From assembly GCA_034432595.1 (NCBI GenBank), contig DAOUBT010000015.1, positions 1 through 64,000 on the forward strand: a stretch of DNA of 64,000 nt. The letters are read 5' to 3'. This DNA comes from DAOTZR01 sp034432595. GTDB lineage: Bacteria; Chloroflexota; Anaerolineae; B4-G1; SLSP01. The position numbers and the translations under genes are program-made. Below, one piece after another: positions 43,357 through 51,776 of this stretch (position 1 is its first letter; each line of letters begins with the position of its first letter). The notes beneath the pieces were generated by a model, which did not search any database, had not been told where the DNA came from, and saw only the letters and a list, made by a program, of their open reading frames with translations.

Positions 43357-44754
43357 ATGCTGGATTGGCAGGCTGTGCGGAAAGTGCACATTGTGGGTAT
43401 CGGCGGCGCGGGGATGTCCGCCATCGCTCGCATGCTTAAAGCGCGTGGTCTTGAGGTCACCGGTTCGGATGCGCGTGAATCGCCCACCGTGATCGCGCTG
43501 CGCGCCGAGGGCATTCCCGTGCGCATCGGTTACACGCCGGGCGAGACGCTGGCTACCGACGTGGTGCTGGCTTCTTCCGCCGTGCCGGAAAGCGACCCGG
43601 AATTGCAGGCCGCCCGCGCGCAAGGCTTACCCATCACACGCCGCACGGACATTCTGCCCTGGCTCACCTCCGGTTATGACGTGATTGCTGTCGCCGGCGC
43701 GCACGGCAAGACAACCGTGACGAGTATGCTGGCGATGGTCTTTTCGCAGATGCATCTGGATCCGAGCTTCATCATCGGCGGTATCTCGGCCAACCTCGGC
43801 ACCAACGCACGCCTGGGCAAGGGCAAGCACTTTATCATCGAAGCGGATGAGTATCAGAACACCTTCCTGTGTCTCAACCCACGCATCGCGGTGGTGACGA
43901 ATGTGGAATACGACCATCCGGATTGCTTCCCCAGCCTGCGGCATCTGCGCTTCGCCTTTGGGGAATTCGTGGAGCGCATTCGACCGGAGGGCCTGCTGGT
44001 GGCTTGCAGCGATGACCCGATTGCCCATGCCCTGGCGGCCTCCTATCACGCCAATGGCGGCCATATTGCGCTCTACGGGCAAGGGGAAGGCGCAGGCGTG
44101 ACCTGGCGCGCGCTCAACATTCGTCCCAACGACCTGGGTGGCGTGGATTTTGAGGTGCAATATCAGGGGCAGGCCCTGTGGCCGATGCGTCTGAGCGTGC
44201 CGGGAACGCACAATGCTTTGAATGCCTTAGCCGTCCTGGCCGTGGCGGACGCGGTGGGGCTGCCCTGGAACGTGGCCGCCATGTATCTGCGCGAGTTCAA
44301 GGGCACGGAACGACGCTTCCAGATTTTGGGGGAAGCGGGAGGCGTGACCGTGGTGGATGATTACGCGCACCATCCGACGCAAATCCGCTACGTCCTGGAG
44401 GCCGCGCGGCAGCGTTACGCGGGGCGGCGCATCCTGGCCGTCTGGCAGCCGCACACCTTCAGCCGCATCAAGGCCCTGTGGGATAGTTACCTCACGGCCT
44501 TTGGGGACGCGGACGCCGTGTTCGTGCTCCCCATTTACGCCGCGCGTGAGGTGGACGATGGCACCGTCCGCCACACGGAACTGGCCGCAGCGATCCAGCA
44601 CGCGCGGGTGCGGCCCTGCGCGAGCCTGGATGAGGCCACGTCCATGCTGGTGGAGACCGTGCGCCCTGGCGATGTCGTCGTCCTGATGGGCGCGGGGAAT
44701 GAGTATCTTGTGGGCGAAGCCCTGTTGCGCGCTTTCTCCGGAGGAGCGGCATGA
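43357..44754 (+). CDS. murC: UDP-MurNAc-L-alanine ligase MurC
   Basis: 465 residues. It adds L-Ala to UDP-MurNAc. Evidence: VHIVGIGGAGMSAIARML, GSDARESP, AVAGAHGKTTVTSMLA (ATP loop), EADEYQNTFL, and DYAHHPTQIRYVLEAAR. GAGGAGGCG precedes the ATG. It overlaps the following small ORF by ATGA. Confidence 0.96.
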   Translation: MLDWQAVRKVHIVGIGGAGMSAIARMLKARGLEVTGSDARESPTVIALRAEGIPVRIGYTPGETLATDVVLASSAVPESDPELQAARAQGLPITRRTDILPWLTSGYDVIAVAGAHGKTTVTSMLAMVFSQMHLDPSFIIGGISANLGTNARLGKGKHFIIEADEYQNTFLCLNPRIAVVTNVEYDHPDCFPSLRHLRFAFGEFVERIRPEGLLVACSDDPIAHALAASYHANGGHIALYGQGEGAGVTWRALNIRPNDLGGVDFEVQYQGQALWPMRLSVPGTHNALNALAVLAVADAVGLPWNVAAMYLREFKGTERRFQILGEAGGVTVVDDYAHHPTQIRYVLEAARQRYAGRRILAVWQPHTFSRIKALWDSYLTAFGDADAVFVLPIYAAREVDDGTVRHTELAAAIQHARVRPCASLDEATSMLVETVRPGDVVVLMGAGNEYLVGEALLRAFSGGAA

Positions 44755-44897
44755 CCCGTCTGGTGCAATGGTTACAGAAGTTCACCGGCCTGCAGGCCCG
44801 CAAGCGCGGGCGTTACCGCGCCTATCAATCCGAAGTGATGCGGGTGCGCCTGGAGCAGGTGCAGGCGCGGCAGAAGTCGGCAAAAGGGAAGCGGTGA
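44751..44897 (+). CDS. 48-residue basic small protein between murC and murB
   Basis: An open frame of 48 codons, ATG 44751 to TGA 44895-44897. Its start overlaps the murC stop as ATGA, a strong GGAGGAG lies 6 bases before it, and its stop overlaps the murB start as TGATG. The peptide starts MTRLVQWLQKFTGLQARKRG and is rich in Arg, Lys and Gln (16 of 48 Arg or Lys), with no hydrophobic segment; a short amphipathic start (VQWLQKF) is visible. No family is recognised. The arrangement of tight couplings on both sides argues that it is translated. Confidence 0.6.
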   Translation: MTRLVQWLQKFTGLQARKRGRYRAYQSEVMRVRLEQVQARQKSAKGKR

Positions 44898-45832
44898 TGG
44901 ACCTCGCCTCGCGCCTGGCCGAGCTGGAGCGCGCCTTTCCCGCCATCCTGCGCGATGCGCCGCTGGCGCGCTACAGTTGGGTGGGGCTGGGCGGTCCGGC
45001 GGACCTGTTGCTGTTGGCGCGCACGGAAGCAGAGCTGGTCGGGGCGGTTCAGATGGCGCAGGCGCTGGAAGTGCCCTGGCGCGTTTTTGGGGGGCTTTCC
45101 AACTGTTTAATTCCTGATGAGGGCCTGCGCGGATTGGTTGTGCTCAACCGCACGGCGCAGGTGCAATGGGATGCCGCGCAAGGGACGGTCAGCGCCGCAA
45201 GCGGTGTGGCGATGGTCACGCTGGCGCGTGAGGCCGTACAACGCGGTCTCGATGGCCTGACCTGGGCGGTAAGCCTGCCCGGTTCCCTGGGGGGAGCGCT
45301 CATTAACAATGCCGGTGCCTTCGGCGAAGAGGTGGGGACGCGGCTTGTCTCCGCACAACTGCTGGCGCGCGATGGCACGCGCCACACGGTGGGGGCGGAC
45401 TGGTTCGGCTACAGCTACCGTCACAGCGTGCTGAAGGGGCAGACGGCGGGCACGTGGCTGCTGCTTGCGGCGCAATTGCAGTTGACCCCCGCCGATCCGC
45501 AGCTTCTGGAAGCGCGCGCGCAAGAGTTCATGTTGCGACGCAAACGCTCGCAACCGACGGGGCGCAGCCTGGGTTCGGTGTTTGCCAATCCACCGGGGGA
45601 TTATGCCGGGCGTCTCATCGAAGCGGCGGGGCTGAAAGGGCGGCGCATCGGTGGGGTGGTGGTCTCGGACGTGCACGCTAACTTCTTCATCAACGAGGGG
45701 GGCACGGCGGCGGACTACCGCGCTCTGGTCGCCGAGGTGCAGGCGGAGGTAGAGCGGCGCTTTGGCATTCACCTGCGCCCGGAAATTGAAATCCTGACGG
45801 CGCAATTGACGACGGATCCGGCTTTGCAGTAA
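44897..45832 (+). CDS. murB: UDP-N-acetylenolpyruvoylglucosamine reductase MurB
   Basis: 311 residues. It reduces the enolpyruvyl group with NADPH and FAD to make UDP-MurNAc. Evidence: YSWVGLGGPADLLLLART, FGGLSNCLIPDEGLRG (GLSN in place of the common GGSN), GSLGGALINNAGAFG, YRHSVLKG, SLGSVFANPPGDYAGRLIEAAGLKG (in part; GSVF with the catalytic Ser), VSDVHANFFINEGGT and the Glu in RPEIEIL. The start ATG 44897 is used because the FAD domain begins there and it overlaps the upstream stop. Confidence 0.93.
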   Translation: MDLASRLAELERAFPAILRDAPLARYSWVGLGGPADLLLLARTEAELVGAVQMAQALEVPWRVFGGLSNCLIPDEGLRGLVVLNRTAQVQWDAAQGTVSAASGVAMVTLAREAVQRGLDGLTWAVSLPGSLGGALINNAGAFGEEVGTRLVSAQLLARDGTRHTVGADWFGYSYRHSVLKGQTAGTWLLLAAQLQLTPADPQLLEARAQEFMLRRKRSQPTGRSLGSVFANPPGDYAGRLIEAAGLKGRRIGGVVVSDVHANFFINEGGTAADYRALVAEVQAEVERRFGIHLRPEIEILTAQLTTDPALQ

Positions 45833-45907
45833 GTTGTGCCGCCGGCTATCGTGAGCAGCTTGAGCTGATTTTCATTCTGTTCATTACTCTGCAAACAAAG
45901 GTGGGCT

Positions 45908-47038
45908 ATGCAAAGGCTTAAAGTCATGGTTATTTTTGGCGGTCGCTCGGGTGAGCACGAGGTGAGCCTGATTTCGGCAAGCTCGGTGATGCGCGCCTTA
46001 GACCCGGAGCGCTACATCGTGATTCCGGTAGGGATCACGCGCGATGGCGCCTGGGTGGTGGGGGCCGATCTGGTTGATCTCCTGCAGCGAGAGGCCATTG
46101 AGCTGGCGGATAGCGTGGTCTTCTTTGCCGACCCCTCGCATAAGGGCGTATGGCGCATCGAAAAAGAAGATGACGAAGCGCGTCTGGAATGGCTTTACGA
46201 TGTAGATGTGGTCTTCCCTGTCCTGCACGGCACGTATGGCGAGGATGGTACGCTGCAGGGCCTGCTGGAGCTGGCTGCCGTGCCCTACGTGGGCTGCGGC
46301 GTGCTCGCTTCTGCGGTGGCGATGGATAAGGCGCTCTTTAAGGATGTCTGCCGCGCCTGGCATTTGCCCATCGTCCCTTCCTTGCTCTTCACGCGGGCGC
46401 GTTGGCAGGCCGAACCGCAGGCGGTGCTGGACGAAGTCGAGGCGCATCTGACGTATCCCGTCTTTGTCAAGCCGGTCAATCTGGGATCGAGTGTCGGCAT
46501 CAGCAAATGCCGTGACCGCGCCGGGCTGGAGCGCGGCCTGCACGAGGCGGCGCGCTATGACCGGCGCCTGCTGGTGGAGCAGGCCGTCCCCAACGCGCGC
46601 GAAATAGAGGTGAGCGTGCTGGGCAACGGGGACGCGATTGAGGCTTCGATTGCGGGCGAGATCATTCCGGGGCGCGAGTTCTACGATTACGCCGCGAAAT
46701 ACCTGGACGAGGGCGAGGCGGCCTCGAAGTTGCTCATCCCCGCGCGCCTGGATGCTGAGCAGATGGAGCTGGTGCGCCGCCTGGCGGTTACGGCTTTCCG
46801 CGCGGTGGACGGCGCGGGCATGGCGCGCGTGGACTTTTTGATGAACGGGGTGACGGGGGAGCTTTTCATCAACGAAATCAACACCATCCCCGGTTTCACG
46901 CCGATCAGCATGTATCCGAAGTTGTGGGAGGCGTCGGGCCTGCCTTACCCGCGCCTGCTGGATCGCCTGATTGAGCTGGCGCTGGAGCGCCACGCCGAAG
47001 TATCGGCGTTGGAACGCATTTACCGCCCGAAACTGTAG
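45908..47038 (+). CDS. ddl: D-alanine--D-alanine ligase
   Basis: 376 residues. It makes D-Ala-D-Ala for MurF. Evidence: VIFGGRSGEHEVSLISASS, GTYGEDGTLQGLLE, KPVNLGSSVGISKC, and REFYDYAAKYLDEGEA, whose Tyr is the D-Ala-D-Ala type rather than the VanA D-lactate type, plus FINEINTIPGFTPIS. AAAGGTGGG precedes the ATG, 75 bases after the murB stop codon. Confidence 0.95.
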   Translation: MQRLKVMVIFGGRSGEHEVSLISASSVMRALDPERYIVIPVGITRDGAWVVGADLVDLLQREAIELADSVVFFADPSHKGVWRIEKEDDEARLEWLYDVDVVFPVLHGTYGEDGTLQGLLELAAVPYVGCGVLASAVAMDKALFKDVCRAWHLPIVPSLLFTRARWQAEPQAVLDEVEAHLTYPVFVKPVNLGSSVGISKCRDRAGLERGLHEAARYDRRLLVEQAVPNAREIEVSVLGNGDAIEASIAGEIIPGREFYDYAAKYLDEGEAASKLLIPARLDAEQMELVRRLAVTAFRAVDGAGMARVDFLMNGVTGELFINEINTIPGFTPISMYPKLWEASGLPYPRLLDRLIELALERHAEVSALERIYRPKL

Positions 47039-47086
47039 CTGGCGCACGGGCGAGAGGGGAGACCCTGCCGGGAAGGAGCCTGAGGG

Positions 47087-47902
47087 ATGACGAAATACCG
47101 TCGTTACAGTCGTACCGCTGCTTTGCTGCAGGCACAGCCTGTGAGCATGGCTGTACGTCCGCGTGGACGTCGGCGCGCTGCCTCACGCGCCTTGACGCTA
47201 TCCTTGCCTTTGCAGCAGGTGTGGCCGCTCATCCTGGTTCTGAGCCTGGTCGTTGCCGTGTTGGTTTGGATGCGCGCTGATGCGCGCTGGTACGTCACGG
47301 AAGCCTCCATCACCCTGTACGGCACGCGCGGGGCGGTGGCGCAGGAGGTGGTGCAGGCGAGTGGTTTGCTCAAGGAACACGGCACGCGCCTCGATGCTGA
47401 AGCGGCGGCGCAGCGCGTGCGTGAGCAGGTCTCCGCCGTGAGCGATGTCCATGTGGCCTGCCATCCTTATCCCGCGAGCTGCGAAATCCGCGTGGTGGAG
47501 CGCAAGCCTGTTGCCATCTGGGATACGGGGCAGGGCGTGCTCTGGATTGACAAAGAAGGGGTGGCTTTCACTCCGTGGGGCGAGGTCACAAACTTGCCGG
47601 TGCTGCGTGGTCCCCTGCCGGCAACGCCGCAGGCGACCCTGGCGGCGGTGCAGGGGGCGGAGGCGCTGCTCAAGCTCACCGGTCCGGTTGACGTGCTGGA
47701 GTATCACCCACAGCGGGGCCTGATCTGGAATGACCCGCAGGGGCATCGGGTGGCATTTGGGGTGGACGCGGAGCGCATGGCCGCGCGTTGGGCCGTGTAT
47801 CAACAACTGCTGGCCGTGTTCGATGCGCGGCGCATCTTCCCCTGGAATCTGGATGTGCGGGTTCCGGAGGCGCCGACCTATGCCATGGAGCGGTCCTGGT
47901 AG
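47087..47902 (+). CDS. ftsQ: FtsQ/DivIB-type division protein
   Basis: 271 residues, single-pass. A basic cytoplasmic segment (RPRGRRRAASRA), the helix VWPLILVLSLVVAVLVWM (about 45-63), then a POTRA-like domain (WYVTEASITLYGTRGAV..VVQASGLLKEHGTRL) and the beta region with VVERKPVAIWDTGQGVLWIDKEGVAF (in part). It bridges Z-ring and wall synthases. The gene lies between ddl and ftsA as usual. Confidence 0.85.
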   Translation: MTKYRRYSRTAALLQAQPVSMAVRPRGRRRAASRALTLSLPLQQVWPLILVLSLVVAVLVWMRADARWYVTEASITLYGTRGAVAQEVVQASGLLKEHGTRLDAEAAAQRVREQVSAVSDVHVACHPYPASCEIRVVERKPVAIWDTGQGVLWIDKEGVAFTPWGEVTNLPVLRGPLPATPQATLAAVQGAEALLKLTGPVDVLEYHPQRGLIWNDPQGHRVAFGVDAERMAARWAVYQQLLAVFDARRIFPWNLDVRVPEAPTYAMERSW

Positions 47903-47911
47903 GAGGGACGA

Positions 47912-49135
47912 ATGGATCGAACAGTCGTAGGGATTGACGTGGGAAGTTCCAAGACGCTGGTGCTGGTCGCCGAGGTGAACGATTCAGCGGGTGAGGCGCG
48001 CATCGTCGGCGTGGGGCAGGTGCCTTCGCGGGGGGTGAAAAAAGGCGTCATCGTCAACGTGACCGAGGCGACGGCAACGATTGCCGAGGCGGTGGAGAAG
48101 GCCGAGCAAAGCTCTGGCTACCGCATCGAACGCGCCTTTGTCAGCGTGAGCGGCACGCACATCACCTCGCGCAACAGTCAGGGCGTGGTGGGGGTGACGC
48201 GCCGCGAAACCGGCATCAGTGAGGATGATATTGACCGGGTGCTGGAAGCGGCGGGCGCCATCATTTTGCCGCAGAATCAGCGCCTGCTGCACATTATCCC
48301 GCGCACCTACACGGTGGATGGGCAAAGCGGCGTGCGCGATCCCCTGGGCATGCACGGCTTCCGCCTGGAGGTGGAAGCGCATGTGGTGATGGGTGCGATT
48401 ACGGCGGTGCAGAACCTGCTCAAGTGTGTGGAAGGTGCGGGGGTGGAAGCCAGCGAAATCGTCTATTCTGCCCTGGCAGCCGGGAACGCCGTGCTGACGC
48501 CGACCGAGCGTGAGATGGGCGTCGTGCTCGTGGACATTGGCGAGGGGACGGTCGAAATCGCCATTTTCATCGAGGGCACGGTCTGGCACACCCGCTCCCT
48601 GGCGCTGGGCGGGGAGTACATCACCAACGATATTGCCATCGGGTTGCGCCTGCCGCCGGAGACAGCGGAAAGCATCAAGTTGCGCTATGGTCATGCCCTT
48701 TCCAATCAGGTCAATCAGGAGGAACGGTTCACGATTTCGCCGTATGGGGAGACGGTTCCGGTGGTGGTGCCGCGTTGGAAGCTGGCGGAAATCATTCAGG
48801 CGCGCTGCGAGGAGATTTTGGAGACGATTCAACAGGAAATTAAGCGCTCCGGCTACGATGGGCTGTTGCCCGCCGGCATCGTGTTGACGGGCGGCGTGGC
48901 GCAGTTGCCGGGCCTGCGCGATCTGGCGCGCGATCAGTTCCAGCTGCCGGTGCGGGTGGGTACACCCTATGGCTTGAGCGGCCTCACCGATCAGGTCGAG
49001 AATCCCGCCGCGGCAGTGGCTGTAGGGTTGCTGCGTTGGTCTCCGCTTTGGGACGAAACGGGCGGGCGATACAGCGGAGGCAGCTCATGGTTCAAGCGGG
49101 TTTTGCCGTGGCTGCGCACCCTGCTGCCCGGCTAA
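47912..49135 (+). CDS. ftsA: Cell division protein FtsA
   Basis: 407 residues, actin-like ATPase that anchors FtsZ to the membrane. Evidence: VVGIDVGSSKTLVLVAE (phosphate 1), SVSGTHITSRNSQGVV (1C domain), VVLVDIGEGTVEIAIF (phosphate 2), GIVLTGGVAQLPGLRDLA, and a C-terminal amphipathic helix WFKRVLPWLRTLLPG for membrane binding. A GGAGGGACG site precedes the ATG, 9 bases after the ftsQ stop codon. Confidence 0.94.
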   Translation: MDRTVVGIDVGSSKTLVLVAEVNDSAGEARIVGVGQVPSRGVKKGVIVNVTEATATIAEAVEKAEQSSGYRIERAFVSVSGTHITSRNSQGVVGVTRRETGISEDDIDRVLEAAGAIILPQNQRLLHIIPRTYTVDGQSGVRDPLGMHGFRLEVEAHVVMGAITAVQNLLKCVEGAGVEASEIVYSALAAGNAVLTPTEREMGVVLVDIGEGTVEIAIFIEGTVWHTRSLALGGEYITNDIAIGLRLPPETAESIKLRYGHALSNQVNQEERFTISPYGETVPVVVPRWKLAEIIQARCEEILETIQQEIKRSGYDGLLPAGIVLTGGVAQLPGLRDLARDQFQLPVRVGTPYGLSGLTDQVENPAAAVAVGLLRWSPLWDETGGRYSGGSSWFKRVLPWLRTLLPG

Positions 49136-49183
49136 AAGGCATAGCACTCATGGAGCAAGCTTTCCATCCAGCAGGAGGTTAAG

Positions 49184-50272
49184 ATGGGTACCGCAGGAGA
49201 AAATTTCGCACAGATTCGGGTTGTAGGCGTTGGCGGTGGCGGCAGCAATGCCGTAGATCGCATGATTGCAGAGGGGCTGCAGGGGGTGGATTTCATCGCG
49301 ATGAACACCGACGCTCAGGCGCTGGCGCGCTCGCAGGCCCCCATCCGCGTCCGTCTGGGGAACAACACCACCCGCGGCCTGGGAGCTGGCGGCAATCCGG
49401 AGATGGGGCAGAAGGCTGCCGAGGAGTCTGCGGATGAGATTCGTCAGGTGCTGCAGGGCGCGGATATGGTGTTCGTGACCGCGGGCATGGGCGGTGGCAC
49501 GGGCACAGGCGCTGCGCCGATTGTGGCGCGCATCGCCAAGGAAGAACTCAAGGCCCTGACCATCGGCGTGGTCACGCGCCCCTTCGCTTTCGAGGGGGCC
49601 AAGCGTGCGCGCTCCGCGGCGGAGGGCATTGAGGCGCTCAAGCAGGTGGTGGATACGCTCATCGTCATCCCCAACGACCGCTTGACGGACATCACCGATA
49701 AGCGCGTGAGCCTGCAGGATGCCTTCCGCATGGCGGATGACGTGCTGCGGCAGGGCATTCAGGGCATCACCGAGGTTATCACCGTGCCGGGCCTCATCAA
49801 CCTGGACTTCGCCGATGTGCGCGCCATCATGTACGAGGGCGGTGCGGCGCTGATGGCGATTGGACGGGCGAGCGGGGAAAATCGCGCCGTCGAGGCCGCG
49901 CAACAGGCCATCACCAACCGCCTGCTGGATGTGACGATTGACGGGGCGCGCGGCGTCCTGCTCAACATCACCGGCGGGCCGGGCATGACCCTGCACGAAA
50001 TCAACGAGGCGGCTTCCATCATCCGCGACACGGCGCATCCGGAGGTCAACCTCATCTTTGGTGCGGTGATTGACCCGTCCATGGGTGAGGAGATGCGCAT
50101 CACGGTGGTGGCGACGGGCTTCGACCGCGAGGAACGGCCCAAGCCGCGCAACACTGAAGCCACACAGCAGGCTCAACCGCCGCGCCGTTTTGAGACGCTG
50201 CCGGTAACCCCCATGCCGGTGGATCCGGACAATGTGGAAATTCCGGCTTTCATGCGTCGGCGCACGCGCTAA
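49184..50272 (+). CDS. ftsZ: Cell division protein FtsZ
   Basis: 362 residues, tubulin-like GTPase of the Z-ring. Evidence: VVGVGGGGSNAVDRM, MNTDAQAL, the tubulin signature GGGTGTGAAP, NDRLTDITDKRVSL, and NEAASIIRDTAHPEVNLIFGAVIDP (in part). A short linker leads to the C-terminal peptide NVEIPAFMRRRTR that binds FtsA and other partners. GCAGGAGGTTAAG precedes the ATG. Last gene of the cluster. Confidence 0.96.
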   Translation: MGTAGENFAQIRVVGVGGGGSNAVDRMIAEGLQGVDFIAMNTDAQALARSQAPIRVRLGNNTTRGLGAGGNPEMGQKAAEESADEIRQVLQGADMVFVTAGMGGGTGTGAAPIVARIAKEELKALTIGVVTRPFAFEGAKRARSAAEGIEALKQVVDTLIVIPNDRLTDITDKRVSLQDAFRMADDVLRQGIQGITEVITVPGLINLDFADVRAIMYEGGAALMAIGRASGENRAVEAAQQAITNRLLDVTIDGARGVLLNITGGPGMTLHEINEAASIIRDTAHPEVNLIFGAVIDPSMGEEMRITVVATGFDREERPKPRNTEATQQAQPPRRFETLPVTPMPVDPDNVEIPAFMRRRTR

Positions 50273-50296
50273 GCCCGCGCGTTGTGAGGAGCTTCG

Positions 50297-50331
50297 AGCG
50301 CAGGCGTCGCCCGTGGGGTGACGTCTGCGCT
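50297..50331 (+). other. Long hairpin after ftsZ
   Basis: AGCGCAGGCGTC (50297-50308) pairs with GACGTCTGCGCT (50320-50331) through 12 bp including one G-T, around an 11-base loop, 24 bases after the ftsZ stop codon. No T-tract follows; it may stabilise the 3' end. Confidence 0.5.
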
Positions 50332-50454
50332 GGCCTGTTGACGACCCGGCGTCCGCAACGGGATGGCGGTGCCTGTTGGCGTGCAGGGAACGCGCAAGCT
50401 CCGCTTGTTGCGTTGCGCAAGCTGCGTTAACTGCTCCCTTCTGGGGTCAAACAA

Positions 50455-50565
50455 GGGAGGATGAAGGCATTGCCTTCGTCCTCCCTGCTGTTGCCCACTC
50501 CGTTACTCGACTGAAAACGCATCAGAGACGATTGCAAGCGCTGTCCTGCTGCTTGAGGTGAGCTT
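50455..50565 (+). repeat. Dispersed composite repeat, copy E
   Basis: The palindrome 50455-50485 has arms GGGAGGATGAAGGCA and TGCCTTCGTCCTCCC with one G-T wobble. The tail (about 50510-50565) has CTGAAAACGCATCAGAGACG and GCTGTCCTGCTGCTTGAGG, shared in part with copies A, C and F. It sits between the converging ftsZ and NifX-like genes. Confidence 0.8.
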
Positions 50566-50571
50566 TCGCGT

Positions 50572-50970
50572 TCAAGGGTTGTGATGGTGGTGCCCGTGGT
50601 GATGCCCGTGTTCACCATGACCACAACAGGAGGGATCCGTGTCGAGGCGACCTTCTTGATAGGCCTTAAGCGCTTCCTGCACGCTGCCGGATGCGCCCAG
50701 CCGGACCTGAATGCCATTGATGGTGAAGGCCTGATAGGCACGTTCACCCATTCCACCCGTGATGATGACGTCAGCCTGTTGCTGGCGTACAAACAGGGGC
50801 ACCTGACCAGGACGATGCTCCTCGGCGTAAGGGTTGGCGACCGTTTGCACCTGTTGGGGCTGTCCATTATCCCCCAGGTCAATCAGGACGAAATAGGGGG
50901 CGTGTCCGAAGTGTTCCGCCACCGGACTCTCCAGACCATTCGCTGTTTCAGCTGTGATGGCTATACGCAT
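50572..50970 (-). CDS. NifX/dinitrogenase cofactor-domain protein with His-rich tail
   Basis: 132 residues. The fold of the NifX/NafY/NifB C-terminal family (Nitro_FeMo-Co): MRIAITAETANGLESPVAEHFGHAPYFVLID (in part), VITGGMGERAYQAFTINGIQV. These small proteins bind iron or molybdenum clusters and occur in many anaerobes without nitrogenase. The C-terminus is CCGHGEHGHHHGHHHHNP, a metal-binding tail. ATG 50970 follows AAGGAGATTG; longer upstream frames are not supported by homology. It lies downstream of a PadR regulator, probably as one operon. Confidence 0.82.
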   Translation of the reverse strand: MRIAITAETANGLESPVAEHFGHAPYFVLIDLGDNGQPQQVQTVANPYAEEHRPGQVPLFVRQQQADVIITGGMGERAYQAFTINGIQVRLGASGSVQEALKAYQEGRLDTDPSCCGHGEHGHHHGHHHHNP

Positions 50971-51035
50971 GTTCAATCTCCTTAAGTGAAATGGTTTGTT
51001 GATAGCCTGCTCAAGTGAACAGGTCTGCGTACCTC

Positions 51036-51419
51036 TCAAAGCGATTCTTGGGGTGACGTGGCGGCATAAGCCGCTTCCAGGGCCTCAATCTGACGGCGCT
51101 GCTCGCGCAAAGCCTCGATCCATGCTGCTAAAACTTGTTCGCCTTCGTGGGTGATGGTGTACACGCGCCGTTGTGGTCCCAGGCTTTCTTCATCCCATGA
51201 ACTTTCCACCAACCCCATGTCCTCTAAGTCGCGCAGGGCACGGTAGATGATGCTGATATCCATGTGCTCTGGCTCGAAACCAAACACGCGCAGCTTTTCC
51301 ATGAGGCTATAGCCGTAATCCGGCTGCTGACGCACCAACACCAGCAGGCAGGATTCGAGCAAAAACCAACGCTTGCGTTTGCCTCCCCCCTCACCTTGAC
51401 AGCGCATTCTTCCGGGCAT
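51036..51419 (-). CDS. PadR-family transcriptional regulator
   Basis: 127 residues. The winged helix of PadR proteins: LESCLLVLVRQQPDYGYSLMEKL, then ISIIYRALRDLEDMGLVESSW (recognition helix and wing) and RRVYTITHEGEQVLAAWIEAL. A C-terminal helix (about 95-120) would dimerise it. The N-terminus MPGRMRCQGEGGGKRKRW is basic. Its promoter overlaps a perfect inverted repeat, which suggests autorepression that also covers the NifX-like gene behind it. AAGGAGGTAACG precedes the ATG. The ligand is unknown. Confidence 0.88.
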   Translation of the reverse strand: MPGRMRCQGEGGGKRKRWFLLESCLLVLVRQQPDYGYSLMEKLRVFGFEPEHMDISIIYRALRDLEDMGLVESSWDEESLGPQRRVYTITHEGEQVLAAWIEALREQRRQIEALEAAYAATSPQESL

Positions 51420-51435
51420 CGTTACCTCCTTGTTT

Positions 51436-51470
51436 TTCTATATTATAAATCACTATAGAATTATTGTCAA
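51436..51470 (-). promoter_or_regulatory. Consensus promoter with overlapping operator for padR-nifX-like
   Basis: On the minus strand TTGACA (51470-51465), exactly 17 bases, TATAAT (51447-51442): a perfect consensus. The inverted repeat TTCTATA (51436-51442) / TATAGAA (51454-51460), with an 11-base centre, covers the -10 region. It is the likely PadR binding site. Confidence 0.75.
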
Positions 51471-51636
51471 TAGTTGCAAACCCTTCATGCTGTGGATTTT
51501 CGGTTTGCGACTGCCGGTCCATGGGGAGGCAGGTGGGCGAGGCGTTTGGGGCTTTTCAGGGAAGACAGGCTGCTCAACTGCGGCGTGCAAAGAGACCCGC
51601 GATTGCGATTAAAATAAAATTATCTTCCTAATTCCT

Positions 51637-51654
51637 TACCACCTGTGGTATAAT
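51637..51654 (+). promoter_or_regulatory. Extended -10 promoter with inverted repeat for the ABC-SpoIIM operon
   Basis: TGGTATAAT (51646-51654) is overlapped by TACCAC (51637-51642) and GTGGTA (51645-51650), a perfect inverted repeat that may be an operator. The leader of about 120 bases to the start codon contains a small hairpin CGGTAA/TTACCG (51728-51744). Confidence 0.5.
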
Positions 51655-51776
51655 ATCGGGGTGTAAGTCCGGCTGTGTAGATTTTTCGGCGGGGCTTGGG
51701 GGAAGCGAGCGCGTGGGAAGCCGGGTTCGGTAAGCCTTTTACCGGGCGCGGTGGTTTGAATAGAGATGAGGTGGCT

